A DNA stretch of 64,000 bases from Candidatus Protochlamydia phocaeensis (GCF_001545115.1 NZ_FCNU01000007.1:310001-374000); one strand, 5' to 3'. Positions 9,327-18,343 are shown, numbered from the stretch's first letter. Numbers and translations: made by a program. Notes: generated from the sequence alone by a model not told the origin.

Positions 9327-10949
9327 ATGAAAGATTCCACTCATTCGATTCGGCAATCGGCCAAGCGTTTTTTTTCGGGAACGTTATTGAGCCGAATAGC
9401 TGGCATGCTAAGAGACATGGCAATGGCTTATGCATTTGGCACTCAGCCTGCCGTTTCTTCCTTTATGGTCGCCTTCCGCTTAGCCCATGTCTGCCGGCGC
9501 CTTTTTGGAGAAGGAGCTCTCCAGTCTGCCTTTATTCCCGAATTTGAATCTTTGCGCCATCGATCAGAGCAACAGGCATTTGCTTTTTTTCGGGATTTAG
9601 CCGCTACGTTGACTGTTTTTTTATGCCTGCTTATTCTGGCCGGTTGCCTAGGGATTGGAGCCTTGCTGCAATGGGGGGACTTGAAAGCCTCTCAGCAAGA
9701 TCTTCTTTTTCTTACTTTGCTCATGCTTCCCAGCCTTCTGTTTATTTGTTTATTTGGGCTTAATGCCTCCTTGCTGCAATGTGAAAAAAGCTATTTTACT
9801 CCCAGCGTCGCTCCAGTCGCTTTTAACGGGGTCTGGATTCTGGCAGTTTTACTTCTCAGGCCTTTAGAGCCCGCTAGCGCCATGCCTTTATTGGCTTGCG
9901 GCGTCATCTTCGCCTGCCTCTGCCAGTGGCTGACGACGCTGCCTCAAACGCTATTTCTCTTAAAACGCGCCTTATCGGCCTCTTTTTGGCAACGCCTGCA
10001 TGTCTTTTCACCCGATGTGCGGCGCATGGGCAAGCCTCTTTTTTTGGGAATAGTGGGGGTCGCCGCCTCCCAAATCAACAATGCCGTCGATCCCTTGTTT
10101 GCCTATTATGCAGAATCAGAAGGACCAGCCATGCTCTGGTATGCCATCCGCCTCCAACAGCTACCTTTGGCACTGTTTGGAATCGCCATTGCAGGGGCAA
10201 TCCTTCCCCCTCTTTCCAGAGCCCTGAAAGCGCAGGATTGGGAACGCTATCGCCATTTCCTCAATGACGCCCTAATCAATACGTTCACCCTTATGTTGCC
10301 TTTGACCGCTGCCCTTTTAGTCCTAGGGGATAGCAGCGTCAACTTCATTTATGGCAGAGGCGATTTTACAAACGAATCGATCTGTGGGACAACTCGTTGC
10401 CTGTGGGCATACGGCATTGGACTCCTCCCCTCTTCGCTTGTCCTGATTTTAGCTCCGGCCTTTTATGCTCAAGGCAATTATCGCCTTCCCGCTTTAGGGT
10501 CTTTTTTAACCATGCTCATCAATTGTTTTTTAAATACCCTTTTCATCACTGTTTTTGAATGGGGAGCGATGAGTGTCGCCTTGTCAACCAGTTTCAGCGC
10601 ATGGGTCAATTTATTCCTTTTAGGCTGGTCCCTTTATAGGCAGGCACGCCTTGTCTTCACTCCAGCCCTCGTCCTTCATGTGGCAAAAACCTGCTTGGCC
10701 GCTTTGGCAGCCTTTCTGGGAACTTGCTTATTTAGAAATTATCTTCAGTATACGTCTTTGACGACTATTTTATGGAATGAAGGCCCCTTCTTTTCCAGAG
10801 AGCTTTCCAATCAATTTTTTGCCCTTACCAATTCCACTGCCTGCTTTGCTTTTTTATTCTTTTTAAGCTGTTGGATTCTTCGCTTGTCTTTTGCTTCAGG
10901 CTCCCCTCTCTCCGAAGTCTCTTCTCCTGAAGCTATTCAATCCAACTAA
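9327..10949 (+). CDS. murJ: Lipid II flippase MurJ (MviN)
   Basis: Integral membrane flippase of the MOP superfamily that moves lipid-linked peptidoglycan precursor across the inner membrane. The 540-residue protein shows the N-terminal family signature SGTLLSRIAGMLRDMAMAYAFG, RLAHVCRRLFGEGALQSAFIPEF, and about 14 hydrophobic segments. ASQINNAVDPLFA lies near residue 250 and FALYARQ-like FYAQGNY near 390. The length is usual for MurJ. No strong ribosome binding site precedes the ATG. A TTGACA occurs at 9290 in the short gap shared with divergent nfo, without a good -10. Chlamydiae make limited, septal peptidoglycan, and MurJ is retained across them. Confidence 0.94.
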   Translation: MKDSTHSIRQSAKRFFSGTLLSRIAGMLRDMAMAYAFGTQPAVSSFMVAFRLAHVCRRLFGEGALQSAFIPEFESLRHRSEQQAFAFFRDLAATLTVFLCLLILAGCLGIGALLQWGDLKASQQDLLFLTLLMLPSLLFICLFGLNASLLQCEKSYFTPSVAPVAFNGVWILAVLLLRPLEPASAMPLLACGVIFACLCQWLTTLPQTLFLLKRALSASFWQRLHVFSPDVRRMGKPLFLGIVGVAASQINNAVDPLFAYYAESEGPAMLWYAIRLQQLPLALFGIAIAGAILPPLSRALKAQDWERYRHFLNDALINTFTLMLPLTAALLVLGDSSVNFIYGRGDFTNESICGTTRCLWAYGIGLLPSSLVLILAPAFYAQGNYRLPALGSFLTMLINCFLNTLFITVFEWGAMSVALSTSFSAWVNLFLLGWSLYRQARLVFTPALVLHVAKTCLAALAAFLGTCLFRNYLQYTSLTTILWNEGPFFSRELSNQFFALTNSTACFAFLFFLSCWILRLSFASGSPLSEVSSPEAIQSN

Positions 10950-11065
10950 AAAGAATTGTTTCAGCTTTCCAAGAAAAAAATTTTGTTTATTTTTTAACAA
11001 CTTTATTTATAATTGACTTTATTTAATAAAAACATTAGAATCATTTTTTTTATTAAGGATTTTAC

Positions 11066-12031
11066 ATGTTTATTTTAAGTTTCCTTTTTCCTAATCCTAA
11101 ACCTGTATACATAGCTCCTAATATTTCTCATTTTAAAGAAGACGAGAAAAAGTGTTATAATGAAATCGTCTCATACTTCCTAAAGAATTCGGAAGCGCGC
11201 AGTTCGCATTCCTTTTTATCCCCCACTCCGGAAAGGCAAACGTATTATATTACTTTCTGTAGATCAGCCTCTTGGACAGATTTAGAAGCTCTCTTTAAGG
11301 CTGCAAAAGATAAGACCGCTTACCCCGAAATTATAGATGATTGGCTTAAGCTCATTGAGCAGGTGAACTCTCTTAATAAGGCCCGTTCTGATCGGCTATC
11401 AGAAGAATCAAGTTATACGGACCAGCTTAAAGTAGCACATCACCAGGCTATGGTAAAGCTAACAGATCAATGGAATAATAAAGCCTATCGTGAGGATAAT
11501 GCCTTAAAATCATGCCTTAACGCGCTTGTGTATCATTGGCAAAAATTCTGGGTTTTTGTGGAGAACAAGGAAATTCCTTTAAACTCAAGAGGTTTGCATG
11601 TAAAAGTCGGGCTTCCTAAAGAGGAGGTCAACCTAGAATTCTATGTCAACAGAGCAACAAAAGCCGTTCTGGTGGTAGAAGAGACTGAATGCGAATCCGT
11701 GAATTGGCCCATCTCTCCACAGGTGGAAGCAATAAAGATTATTCGCCCCAAAAAAATAGAAGTTCAAAGAAAAGTCTTCGGGCCGCAAACACCTCATGCT
11801 ATTAATAAGACCTTTCAACAAGGGGTACAAGGAGTACAAGAAGTACAGAGACTCCGGGAATCAGGCTCCCAAATCCAATTACAAGAAGCCCATTTTCCGT
11901 TTGTTATTCAAGAAATGATAGAAGAAGGAATGAGGGTCACTGCCGATGCCATTAGAATTGATGAAATTGTCACCAAGGCTCTTAGCGAAGTGAATGCAAG
12001 ATTAGCTGAAAAACCGAATGGGGAATTCTAA
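11066..12031 (+). CDS. Hypothetical protein, lineage-specific
   Basis: I do not recognise this 321-residue protein. It begins with a short hydrophobic stretch (MFILSFLFPNP), too short and proline-broken for a clear signal peptide. Helical, charged sequence follows, and the C-terminal third contains a Val-Gln-Gly/Glu slippage-like run (QQGVQGVQEVQ, about residues 252-262). It is preceded by an AT-rich leader (10,950-11,065) and AAGGA 5 bases before the ATG. The stop codon TAA at 12,029 is also the first three bases of a complete copy of repeat family 1. The context (AT-rich leader, no homologue I can name) resembles other candidate secreted proteins in this window, but there is no direct evidence of secretion. 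Confidence 0.65.
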   Translation: MFILSFLFPNPKPVYIAPNISHFKEDEKKCYNEIVSYFLKNSEARSSHSFLSPTPERQTYYITFCRSASWTDLEALFKAAKDKTAYPEIIDDWLKLIEQVNSLNKARSDRLSEESSYTDQLKVAHHQAMVKLTDQWNNKAYREDNALKSCLNALVYHWQKFWVFVENKEIPLNSRGLHVKVGLPKEEVNLEFYVNRATKAVLVVEETECESVNWPISPQVEAIKIIRPKKIEVQRKVFGPQTPHAINKTFQQGVQGVQEVQRLRESGSQIQLQEAHFPFVIQEMIEEGMRVTADAIRIDEIVTKALSEVNARLAEKPNGEF

Positions 12032-12215
12032 GCAGGGTATATTAAAACCTAATAGCCCTACTTGAGATGATTATCCGTCTAGGACGCATCACTAAATCGC
12101 TAATAGCCTAAATCGAGTTCTTTCCCCTAGCAGAAGAAGACCTTGCTTAATTGACGACAGGCTCTAGACGAAAAACGCTTGAATCTAAGTTGTTAGCGGC
12201 TTTACTATCCCCTTA
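12029..12215. repeat. Dispersed repeat family 1, copy C (near full length, fused to a stop codon)
   Basis: Left end TAAGCAGGGTATATTAAAAC starts on the TAA stop of the preceding gene. The right end, on the minus strand, is TTAAGGGGATAGTAAAGCC then GCTAACAAC. Inside is a second left-like segment (ATCGCTAATAGCCTAAATCG) and the TTGACGACAGGCTCTAGACG block shared with copy A. It may be a nested or recombined copy. Confidence 0.75.
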
Positions 12216-12251
12216 ATAAAGCGTTAAGCATGGCTGGCCTGCAGTCAGAGA

Positions 12252-13043
12252 TTAAATAACCCGAAACACATCTCTTAATAGGGAAAGCAAGACCTCAATG
12301 ATAATCAACCAAATGATTGTCCATTCCAAACGGCTTGAGTGCTGATGATTTAATTCATTGCCCAGCATTTCAAAGAGTTCGTGGACAACATCTAAGCGTT
12401 GATTCAACACTTCCACGCGCGCATCGATATCCAAGTAATTATCTGTCATGGCATAAAGGGGCTCAAGCTCCGAATATTCCCAAAAAAATTCGGGCGTATC
12501 TAATACATCTAAATGCAAGTTAATGGAATTGCGTTCAATAAATAGATCTCCCATTTTCTTGCGGATTTCTTGCCTTGACAAGGGGATCCGGCCATGCTTT
12601 GCCAAGTCCTCCGGAATATGCTTGGTGTGGTTGAACGTACGCCGAATCGCGTTCTCGAATGTCCCCAATTTGACTGATTGGGCCAATCCATGTGAAATAG
12701 CCAAGCGGTTGAGCACATCGCGATTAGGCAGAATGATTTCATCTCCGACTATTTTGGGGACATCGCCGAAGGTGAACGTGAATTCATCCATTTCCACATC
12801 TTCGATTGCTAAAGGCTGTTCTTCAAAATTTTTGATTAAATTGAGATAAAAACGGCATTTTTCAGGCGTGAGCCCCCAGCAAACAGTAGCCCCATAGGAA
12901 AAATAAAACACATCGCCAATCGACTCGCCCGGAACGGGAAAATGGATGACATCCCGATAAAGCGAAGCCCCTTGCGACTTTAAACTTTCATATAAAGATT
13001 TGATTTGATAGGAGGAGGCTGTGCAATAGGCTCGGCAATCCAT
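12252..13043 (-). CDS. RMD1/YagE family (DUF155) protein with C-terminal membrane anchor
   Basis: 263 residues. The protein matches the DUF155 pattern known from yeast Rmd1/Sif2 and mitochondrial RMND1: a mixed N-terminal half with YFSYGATVCWGLTPE, the acidic DEFTFTFGD segment, then a helical half with LAISHGLAQSVKLGTFE and RRQEIRKKMGDLFIERNSINL-like sequence. The C-terminal hydrophobic helix is LEWTIIWLIIIEVLLSLL (about 240-257), giving tail anchoring. Its molecular function is not known; the mitochondrial relatives support translation. In C. trachomatis I recall a protein of this family (CT471) beside tRNA-Leu and recO, and the same order is seen here. Upstream of the ATG I see no strong ribosome binding site. 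Confidence 0.85.
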   Translation of the reverse strand: MDCRAYCTASSYQIKSLYESLKSQGASLYRDVIHFPVPGESIGDVFYFSYGATVCWGLTPEKCRFYLNLIKNFEEQPLAIEDVEMDEFTFTFGDVPKIVGDEIILPNRDVLNRLAISHGLAQSVKLGTFENAIRRTFNHTKHIPEDLAKHGRIPLSRQEIRKKMGDLFIERNSINLHLDVLDTPEFFWEYSELEPLYAMTDNYLDIDARVEVLNQRLDVVHELFEMLGNELNHQHSSRLEWTIIWLIIIEVLLSLLRDVFRVI

Positions 13044-13134
13044 AGTAATTCTACAATTAATTGATGTTGTCTTCTGTGATAAAAGAAAATGATTTTGTTT
13101 GGAAGGAATACAAATGCAAGCTAAGAAATAGAGT

Positions 13135-13218
13135 TGCGAAAGAGGGGACTTGAACCCCTACGAGGAAACCCTCACTACCACCTCAAAGTAGCGCGTATAC
13201 CAATTCCGCCACTTTCGC
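13135..13218 (-). tRNA. tRNA-Leu (anticodon GAG)
   Basis: The minus strand folds as a class II tRNA: acceptor GCGAAAG/CTTTCGC with discriminator A, D-arm GGCGGAATTGGTATACGCGC, anticodon arm CTACT-TTGAGGT-GGTAG-like with anticodon GAG, a long variable arm (GAGGGTTTCCTC) and T-arm GGGGTTCAAGTCCCC. CCA is not encoded. Confidence 0.95.
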
Positions 13219-13273
13219 ATATAGAGAAAAAGAAGCATACCAGTTTTACGCTATAACAAGCAACAGATTTTCG

Positions 13274-13966
13274 CTATTTTTGCATGCGTTCCTTAAAAAA
13301 AATCTCCATTTTAGCCTTAAAATCAGCAGGAAGAAGAACTTGGGTTAAATCTTGAAAGGTTTTGCAATCCATTAATTTATATAATACGTCTAATTCTTTT
13401 TGTTGTAAATATAGCGAGCCCGGCACGTGATGTTGAAGACAGAAAAGATCGGACTGATAAGAATAGGCTTGCGAAACAAGCGGCTGCTGGCAATGGCTGC
13501 AGCGTAAAGGGAACGTTAACAGCCCTTCATGCTTAAGGAGCTTCAGGCGAAAACTTGTAGTCAATATAGCCGGATAGGGAATAGCGGGGATTTTTTCTAA
13601 ATAATATTTCAATAAGGCATAAAGCTGAGGAGATGGCTTGCCAACCCATTGCGTAGCATATAGGACTTGCAACAGCTCGCAGCCTGCTTCTAAGGAAGAT
13701 AATTGTTGGCGGAGCGGGCGATACGAGTCCAGCAGGGAAATTTCCTGACAACTAAAAATTTCTCCCTTTTTTTCTTTAAAAATGACTTCTACTCTTGTCA
13801 AGGGCATGCAAATTCCCTGCACTCCCCTTTTTTTGCTCCGGCTGCCTTTATAAAGAAGCTTGATTAACCCAGCATCTTGAGTGAATAAAACGAGAATTTG
13901 ATCATAATCTCGGAAAGGGATGGTGCGCAAAATAATGCCTTCCGTGCGCTGAAACGACTCTGACAT
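13274..13966 (-). CDS. recO: DNA repair protein RecO
   Basis: Recombination mediator that loads RecA at gaps with RecF/RecR. The protein has an N-terminal OB-fold (ESFQRTEGIILRTIPFRDYDQ, then LFTQDAGLIKLLYKGSRSKKRG) and a helical C-terminal part with a CSHC motif at about residue 150 that resembles the RecO zinc site, although the second Cys pair is not obvious. I chose ATG at 13,966 because AAGGA precedes it and the family begins near here. That gives 230 residues, about the usual length. The longer ORF start at 14,011 has no ribosome binding site. It sits between tRNA-Leu and the divergent tRNA-Arg. Confidence 0.9.
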   Translation of the reverse strand: MSESFQRTEGIILRTIPFRDYDQILVLFTQDAGLIKLLYKGSRSKKRGVQGICMPLTRVEVIFKEKKGEIFSCQEISLLDSYRPLRQQLSSLEAGCELLQVLYATQWVGKPSPQLYALLKYYLEKIPAIPYPAILTTSFRLKLLKHEGLLTFPLRCSHCQQPLVSQAYSYQSDLFCLQHHVPGSLYLQQKELDVLYKLMDCKTFQDLTQVLLPADFKAKMEIFFKERMQK

Positions 13967-14094
13967 GTCTTCCTTGTTTCTCTTTCTAATGCTTTGGCAT
14001 TCCAAAAACATGCGTATTCATTTTTTATTTTCCTCTAAGATTTTAAATTGGACTGCGGAGAAGAAGAAAAAAGCTTGCCGAAAGCGGATAATTT

Positions 14095-14122
14095 TTGACT
14101 TATAATTCTATGCCTTATATAT
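14095..14122 (+). promoter_or_regulatory. Candidate promoter for tRNA-Arg (and rlmN)
   Basis: TTGACT at 14,095-14,100 and TATATT at 14,117-14,122 are spaced by 16 bases, about 40 bases before the tRNA. A perfect TATAAT also occurs at 14,101, but without a well-spaced -35. Confidence 0.35.
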
Positions 14123-14161
14123 TTTAGTCTCTTAGCTGTTAAAATGCACTAATTCTCAGAT

Positions 14162-14234
14162 GCACCGATAGCTCAATGGATAGAGTACCCGGCTTCGAAC
14201 CGGGTGGTTAGAGGTTCGAGCCCTCTTCGGTGCA
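14162..14234 (+). tRNA. tRNA-Arg (anticodon TCG)
   Basis: Acceptor GCACCGA/TCGGTGC with discriminator A, D-arm GCTCAATGGATAGAGT, anticodon stem CCCGG/CCGGG around loop CTTCGAA giving TCG, and T-arm GAGGTTCGAGCCCTC. CCA is not encoded. rlmN starts directly downstream. Confidence 0.96.
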
Positions 14235-14248
14235 CATTATATAATCTT

Positions 14249-15325
14249 GTGGATAAACAACTTTCTATCTTATCTCAAACTTCTCATGCCTTTGCTTCCT
14301 GGATGCGCGACCGATTGGGCAAGGGTTTCCAGCATGCCGAGCTCGTTTATGAAGAGTGGTGCCGAACCGGAAAATTGACGGGTCATCACCCTGCCTTCAA
14401 AAATGCCCAAGCCCTTTTGCAAGAGATCATTGCTCTGACGGACTTTTCTGCGCTTTCTTTATCATCTGAGCAGACAGACGGCAAGACGGGCAAATTTCTT
14501 CTTAAGACAACCGATGGCCTAGAAATCGAATCCGTTCTTATTCCCATGCAGGCCGGAGGAACATTATGCGTCTCCTCTCAAGTTGGCTGCCGCATGGGCT
14601 GTGCTTTTTGCGAAACCGGGCGCATGGGGCTTTTGCGCAATCTCAAGCCAGAAGAAATTGTCAGCCAATTATTCGTTGCCCGCTTCCTGCTAAATTTCTC
14701 TGTGCGCAATATTGTTTTCATGGGAATGGGAGAACCCTTTGACAACTACGATGCCGTTATCCAAGCCTTCCGCATCCTTACAGATCCGCATGGCTTTGGC
14801 TTTGGCCCGAATCACCTGACAATTTCTACCAGCGGATGCATCGACGGCATCTATCGCTTGATGAATGAGAATGGCCCGCTTCCCAATCTGGCCGTCTCGC
14901 TGAATGCGCCGACGGACGAGCTCCGCTGCAAGCTGATGCCCATTACGCGTAAGTATCCCTTATCGATGCTTTATGAAGCCATAAAAGCATTTTGCAGCCA
15001 GACAGGCAGACAGGTGCTCATTGCTTATGTGCTTATAAAAGGCCAGAATGATTCTTTAGCCCATGCGGACCAGCTCGCCCATTATCTGAGGGGCCTAGAC
15101 GTTAAAATCAACTTAATTCCTTATAACCCGCAAAGCAACGACCGCTATCAGCCTCCAGAACAACCCATTCTAGAAGCCTTTACAGCTCATTTGCGCAACC
15201 AAGGTTACTATACATTGCTCCGCCAGACTAAAGGACAAAAGATCATGGCCGCCTGCGGGCAATTGGGCAACCTGGAATTGAAGCGCCGGCGCGCAGCCCT
15301 CCCTCGCTTGCCTGTCGTTGAGTAA
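14249..15325 (+). CDS. rlmN: 23S rRNA (adenine-C2) methyltransferase RlmN, radical SAM
   Basis: Radical SAM enzyme that methylates C2 of an adenosine in 23S rRNA (A2503) and of A37 in some tRNAs. Visible features: the [4Fe-4S] motif C-x3-C-x2-C in GCRMGCAFCETG at about 113-124, preceded by LCVSSQ with the resolving Cys; NIVFMGMGEPFDNYD for SAM binding; HLTISTSG; NLAVSLNAP; and near the C-terminus AACGQLGN with the methyl-accepting Cys at about 337. I start it at GTG 14,249 because the longest ORF begins inside the tRNA-Arg gene. ATG 14,303 is an alternative but would cut into the conserved N-terminal helical domain. No clear ribosome binding site is visible for the GTG. It is probably co-transcribed with the tRNA. 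Confidence 0.9.
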   Translation: MDKQLSILSQTSHAFASWMRDRLGKGFQHAELVYEEWCRTGKLTGHHPAFKNAQALLQEIIALTDFSALSLSSEQTDGKTGKFLLKTTDGLEIESVLIPMQAGGTLCVSSQVGCRMGCAFCETGRMGLLRNLKPEEIVSQLFVARFLLNFSVRNIVFMGMGEPFDNYDAVIQAFRILTDPHGFGFGPNHLTISTSGCIDGIYRLMNENGPLPNLAVSLNAPTDELRCKLMPITRKYPLSMLYEAIKAFCSQTGRQVLIAYVLIKGQNDSLAHADQLAHYLRGLDVKINLIPYNPQSNDRYQPPEQPILEAFTAHLRNQGYYTLLRQTKGQKIMAACGQLGNLELKRRRAALPRLPVVE

Positions 15326-15345
15326 ACGAAGAGCATAAGCTTAGT

Positions 15346-16833
15346 TTATAAAGCAACCACGACATCCATGGGCAAATGGTCCGTGGGAGCGCTTTGCCGG
15401 TCCGTTACGACTCGCCGGATCTCAGCCCGCGCAGAGTTGATATCGCCTTCCTGTCCCAATTGATCTTTAGGAACCCACGCTCCATCAAAGCGCGCTGTGT
15501 TGGCCGTTTGCGGCCCGCTTGCCCATTTTCGTGTTCCCCATAGAACAGACTCTTCTTTTTGAATGGCGGGATGGGGAACATAATCGCTTGAGCCATTCCA
15601 AAACGCTTCCCATGCCGATTTTAAGCGCAAGACAAGGTTTTTTTTCGCGAACGGGCCGACATACCAACTTCCAGCAGGCTCTGCGCGTGGAATACCAGTT
15701 GCCGGTCGGATCATCCTGGCTTCATCGCTCTCTAAGAAGCGCGGCGAGCCTGCAGTCCTGTTGCCGAGCTCGTCGTGGTCTAAAGCAAAAACATCTGTAA
15801 AATGCTTTTCCATTTCTTCAAAGAAGGCCGCTTCTGTCGGATTAATCTCTCCCCATGCGGTTATTTTAGAGGCATTGAAATCGCCTACGAGAATTTGGGG
15901 AATGAAAGGATCGCGCGCGCGATCTTCTTTTATCCAGCGGACGATGTGCTTGGCCTGTTCTACGCGAGCCGCCGCCCTTTCTTTACCTAATAGGGCCTGC
16001 AAGTGCGCGCTATAGACCGCTATCTCTTTTCCATCCTTCTCAATCGTCGCCCTCAATAAGCCGCGAGGCGACCACCCCTCGGGCCCAATTAAATTTTTAA
16101 AGAGCCGTACGCTAAAGTGCTTAATAGGATATTTGCTTGCAATAATGCAGCCATTGTTGAGCCCTAGTCCATGAGGAGCTACGCTATGAATCATATAGGG
16201 ATAAACCCTTTTAATCTCCTCGCATAAAAGACGCGTTCCATCGATATGAAAAGCCTCCTGGAAACAAATCATATCGGGTTGGTGCGGATCGTTTAAGAGA
16301 TGTTGCGCCACCTCGTGCGCCCGTTCCTTGACAGGCCTTAAATCTCCTACTATGCCAAAAAATTCATAGACAAAGCCCAAATTATGGGTACGAATATGGA
16401 GTTCATTTTGATTAGAAGAAGGCTGTGCCTGAGACAGATGCGAGAAATCGATAAAAGATAAGCTTGGACGACGCACATGAGAATAAACATGCAGCGGCAA
16501 TCCCATCGTTAGAGATACCAGAGCAAAAGGCAGGGATAAAAAAGCACCTGCCAAACAGCTGGCGCGACGTACGGCATTTAGCATGCCTCTTTCCTTATCT
16601 GCGCCAGGAGCCGGTTGTATAACTGAAGCCAATAAACGCAAAGAAAGTTTCCAGGGGCTTAACAGCATTTGAGCAAATTGATCGATTCTCTCATCTATTG
16701 CCTGCCTATGCGTTCTAAATTGAGAGCTCTTGATTTCATTTAACTGGCTCTTAGAAATCGCTAATTGAGAATTCAAAGAAATATGACTATATCCTAAAGA
16801 AGCATGTAAAGAACTCATATTAATGGTAGGCAT
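15346..16833 (-). CDS. Endonuclease/exonuclease/phosphatase-fold protein, sphingomyelinase-like, with membrane segment
   Basis: 495 residues. Residues about 145-490 carry the catalytic motifs of the EEP superfamily (neutral sphingomyelinase, inositol phosphatase, DNase I): THNLG at 149-153, MICFQEAF with the metal-binding Glu at 193, YSAHLQA with His277, LVGDFNAS at 315-322, and PTDHLPMD with the Asp-His pair at 485-486. An N-terminal region of about 90 residues precedes a hydrophobic stretch (92-117), so the enzyme is probably membrane-attached. The overall pattern with the large inserts looks closer to bacterial sphingomyelinase C or eukaryotic nSMase than to exonuclease III, but the substrate cannot be read from sequence. 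The ATG has AAAGGA 5 bases upstream. A host-lipid role is inference. Confidence 0.8.
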   Translation of the reverse strand: MPTINMSSLHASLGYSHISLNSQLAISKSQLNEIKSSQFRTHRQAIDERIDQFAQMLLSPWKLSLRLLASVIQPAPGADKERGMLNAVRRASCLAGAFLSLPFALVSLTMGLPLHVYSHVRRPSLSFIDFSHLSQAQPSSNQNELHIRTHNLGFVYEFFGIVGDLRPVKERAHEVAQHLLNDPHQPDMICFQEAFHIDGTRLLCEEIKRVYPYMIHSVAPHGLGLNNGCIIASKYPIKHFSVRLFKNLIGPEGWSPRGLLRATIEKDGKEIAVYSAHLQALLGKERAAARVEQAKHIVRWIKEDRARDPFIPQILVGDFNASKITAWGEINPTEAAFFEEMEKHFTDVFALDHDELGNRTAGSPRFLESDEARMIRPATGIPRAEPAGSWYVGPFAKKNLVLRLKSAWEAFWNGSSDYVPHPAIQKEESVLWGTRKWASGPQTANTARFDGAWVPKDQLGQEGDINSARAEIRRVVTDRQSAPTDHLPMDVVVAL

Positions 16834-17215
16834 AGTTTCCTTTAATTATTAAAGGACTAATTATACATGCAATTTAATTAAAAAACACAATAAAAAGCAT
16901 ATAATTAACAAACAACTCAATTTAGATTAATACGGTTTGGAATAGCAATTTCTTCTTGGCAGGCGAGAGGAAAGGAGTGTATAATTAAAGCTACAAAGGC
17001 TTGTTCATCGCCTTATTATCATTTCATAGATCAATTATGAATTCTCTTATTAATCTTTTTATTTTTGACGAGAGATCGCCCTATTTAGTATAAGAGTTTT
17101 TCGCTGAATAGGAAATTTTTTATTTGCAACGTATAATTCCTAGGCAGAGATCTGACAAAATGATATAAAAAATGAACTTTCAACTATAACGTCAACGTTA
17201 ACCATCGAGGTACGT
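16834..17215. other. Divergent intergenic region upstream of hpf
   Basis: 382 bases without a gene, AT-rich. TATAAT at 17,132-17,137 lies about 80 bases before the hpf ATG, but no convincing -35 box sits at the right distance (TAGGAA at 17,109). GTCAACGTTAAC just before the ribosome binding site is a near-palindromic word. No repeat copy is seen. Confidence 0.5.
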
Positions 17216-17845
17216 ATGAATCGCAAAGAAAGAGCCTTAGAATTTGTGAATGAGGGATACAATATCAAGATTACAGGACGCCACGTAGAAATTACGGATC
17301 CGATGAAAGATTATGCTATAGAGAAAATTTCTAAGATTGAGCGATTCATGAATCGCATTATTGACGTAACCGTCATTATGGACATTCAACGATTTGACCA
17401 CCGAGTAGAAATTATCTTAAAAGCCGGAAATATCAAGATTACAAGTCAAGCCTCTAGCCAGGACATGTATGCATCTATTGATAAGGCAGTCGACAAGCTA
17501 GAAGCGCAGATTCGCCGGTATAAGTCCAAAATTCAAGATCATCATGCCAAAGGACGGGCAATCATTGACATGAACGTCAATATTCTCCGCCGCCCTGCAG
17601 AGGAAGAAGAGCTTGATCTAGAGGAAGAAGTGGATAATGCCACGACTGCCGATCAGCTTCGTCCACATGAAATCATCAAGCAAGAAACGCTTCCCTTAAA
17701 AACGTTAACTTATGACGAAGCCATCATGAAGATGGAACTTTCCAACGATGCTTTCTTAATTTTTAAAAATGAAGCAGACCAGAAGTTAAAGGTCATTTAT
17801 CGCCGCAAAGATAGCAATTACGGCATTATTGAACCAGAGTGTTAA
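17216..17845 (+). CDS. hpf: Ribosome hibernation promoting factor, long form
   Basis: Binds the 30S decoding region of idle ribosomes and, in its long form, pairs them into 100S dimers. The N-terminal domain (about residues 15-120) has NIKITGRHVEITDPMKDYAIEKI and the beta-alpha pattern of the RaiA/HPF family. After an acidic linker (EEEELDLEEEVD, about 134-145) comes the C-terminal dimerisation domain, with ETLPLKTLTYDEAIMKMELSN, FLIFKNEADQKLKVIYRRKDSNYGIIEP. Length 209 fits the long form. It starts at ATG 17,216 with GAGGT upstream. The following gene begins 9 bases after its stop, suggesting co-transcription. Confidence 0.93.
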   Translation: MNRKERALEFVNEGYNIKITGRHVEITDPMKDYAIEKISKIERFMNRIIDVTVIMDIQRFDHRVEIILKAGNIKITSQASSQDMYASIDKAVDKLEAQIRRYKSKIQDHHAKGRAIIDMNVNILRRPAEEEELDLEEEVDNATTADQLRPHEIIKQETLPLKTLTYDEAIMKMELSNDAFLIFKNEADQKLKVIYRRKDSNYGIIEPEC

Positions 17846-17854
17846 CAGTTTTCT

Positions 17855-18343
17855 ATGCCTGATCAGACTACCCAACTCTTCTGTCTTTTGCGAAAGAAAT
17901 GGATTGCAGCTACTCCGGAAGAGAAGATCAGGCAAAACTTCGTTCTTTCTTTAACTCAGCAGTTAGGTTACCCCCTGGGGTGTTTGGCCATGGAGAAATC
18001 TCTTAGCCAAATGCCCCATCTGCAGCACCTCTCGCAGAGCTCCCTTCCCAATCGCCGAACAGACATCATTGTATTTGCTCAAGGGCTTCATCCTCATTAT
18101 GCTTATTATCCGCTTTTGCTCATTGAATGTAAGGCCGTTCCTTTAAACGCCAAGGTTATGCGTCAAATCGTTGGCTATAACCGTTACCTCCAAGCCTATT
18201 TCTTAGCCCTTGTCAATCAAAACGAGAATCTTTTCGGCTGGTATGATGCAGACTTAAACGATTTTTCCTTTAGAGCAGGTGTGCCGCCTTATGTCGTCCT
18301 CCTTCAACAAGCCCAGTCTCTACTTCAGCCTATACCAAGATAA
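17855..18343 (+). CDS. HsdR N-terminal-like PD-(D/E)xK domain protein
   Basis: 162 residues resembling the stand-alone 'type I restriction enzyme R protein N-terminus' family. IRQNFVLSLTQQLGYP is the typical N-terminal helix, NRRTDIIVF provides the Asp, and LLIECKAVPLN provides the ExK, followed by VMRQIVGYNRYLQAYFLALVN. These are the PD-(D/E)xK nuclease-fold residues, so metal-dependent DNA cleavage is possible. There is no helicase, methylase or specificity subunit nearby, so this is not a restriction system. Small proteins of this kind are widespread next to housekeeping genes and their role is unknown. It is the second gene of the hpf transcription unit. Confidence 0.8.
   Translation: MPDQTTQLFCLLRKKWIAATPEEKIRQNFVLSLTQQLGYPLGCLAMEKSLSQMPHLQHLSQSSLPNRRTDIIVFAQGLHPHYAYYPLLLIECKAVPLNAKVMRQIVGYNRYLQAYFLALVNQNENLFGWYDADLNDFSFRAGVPPYVVLLQQAQSLLQPIPR

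Noticed and set aside
14204-14248. Longest-ORF start of rlmN
   Set aside because: The first 10 codons would lie inside the tRNA-Arg gene; the GTG at 14,249 just after the tRNA is more credible.
17855-18343. Restriction-modification or defence system around the HsdR_N-like protein
   Set aside because: No helicase, methyltransferase, specificity subunit or other defence gene is nearby; it is a stand-alone domain behind hpf.
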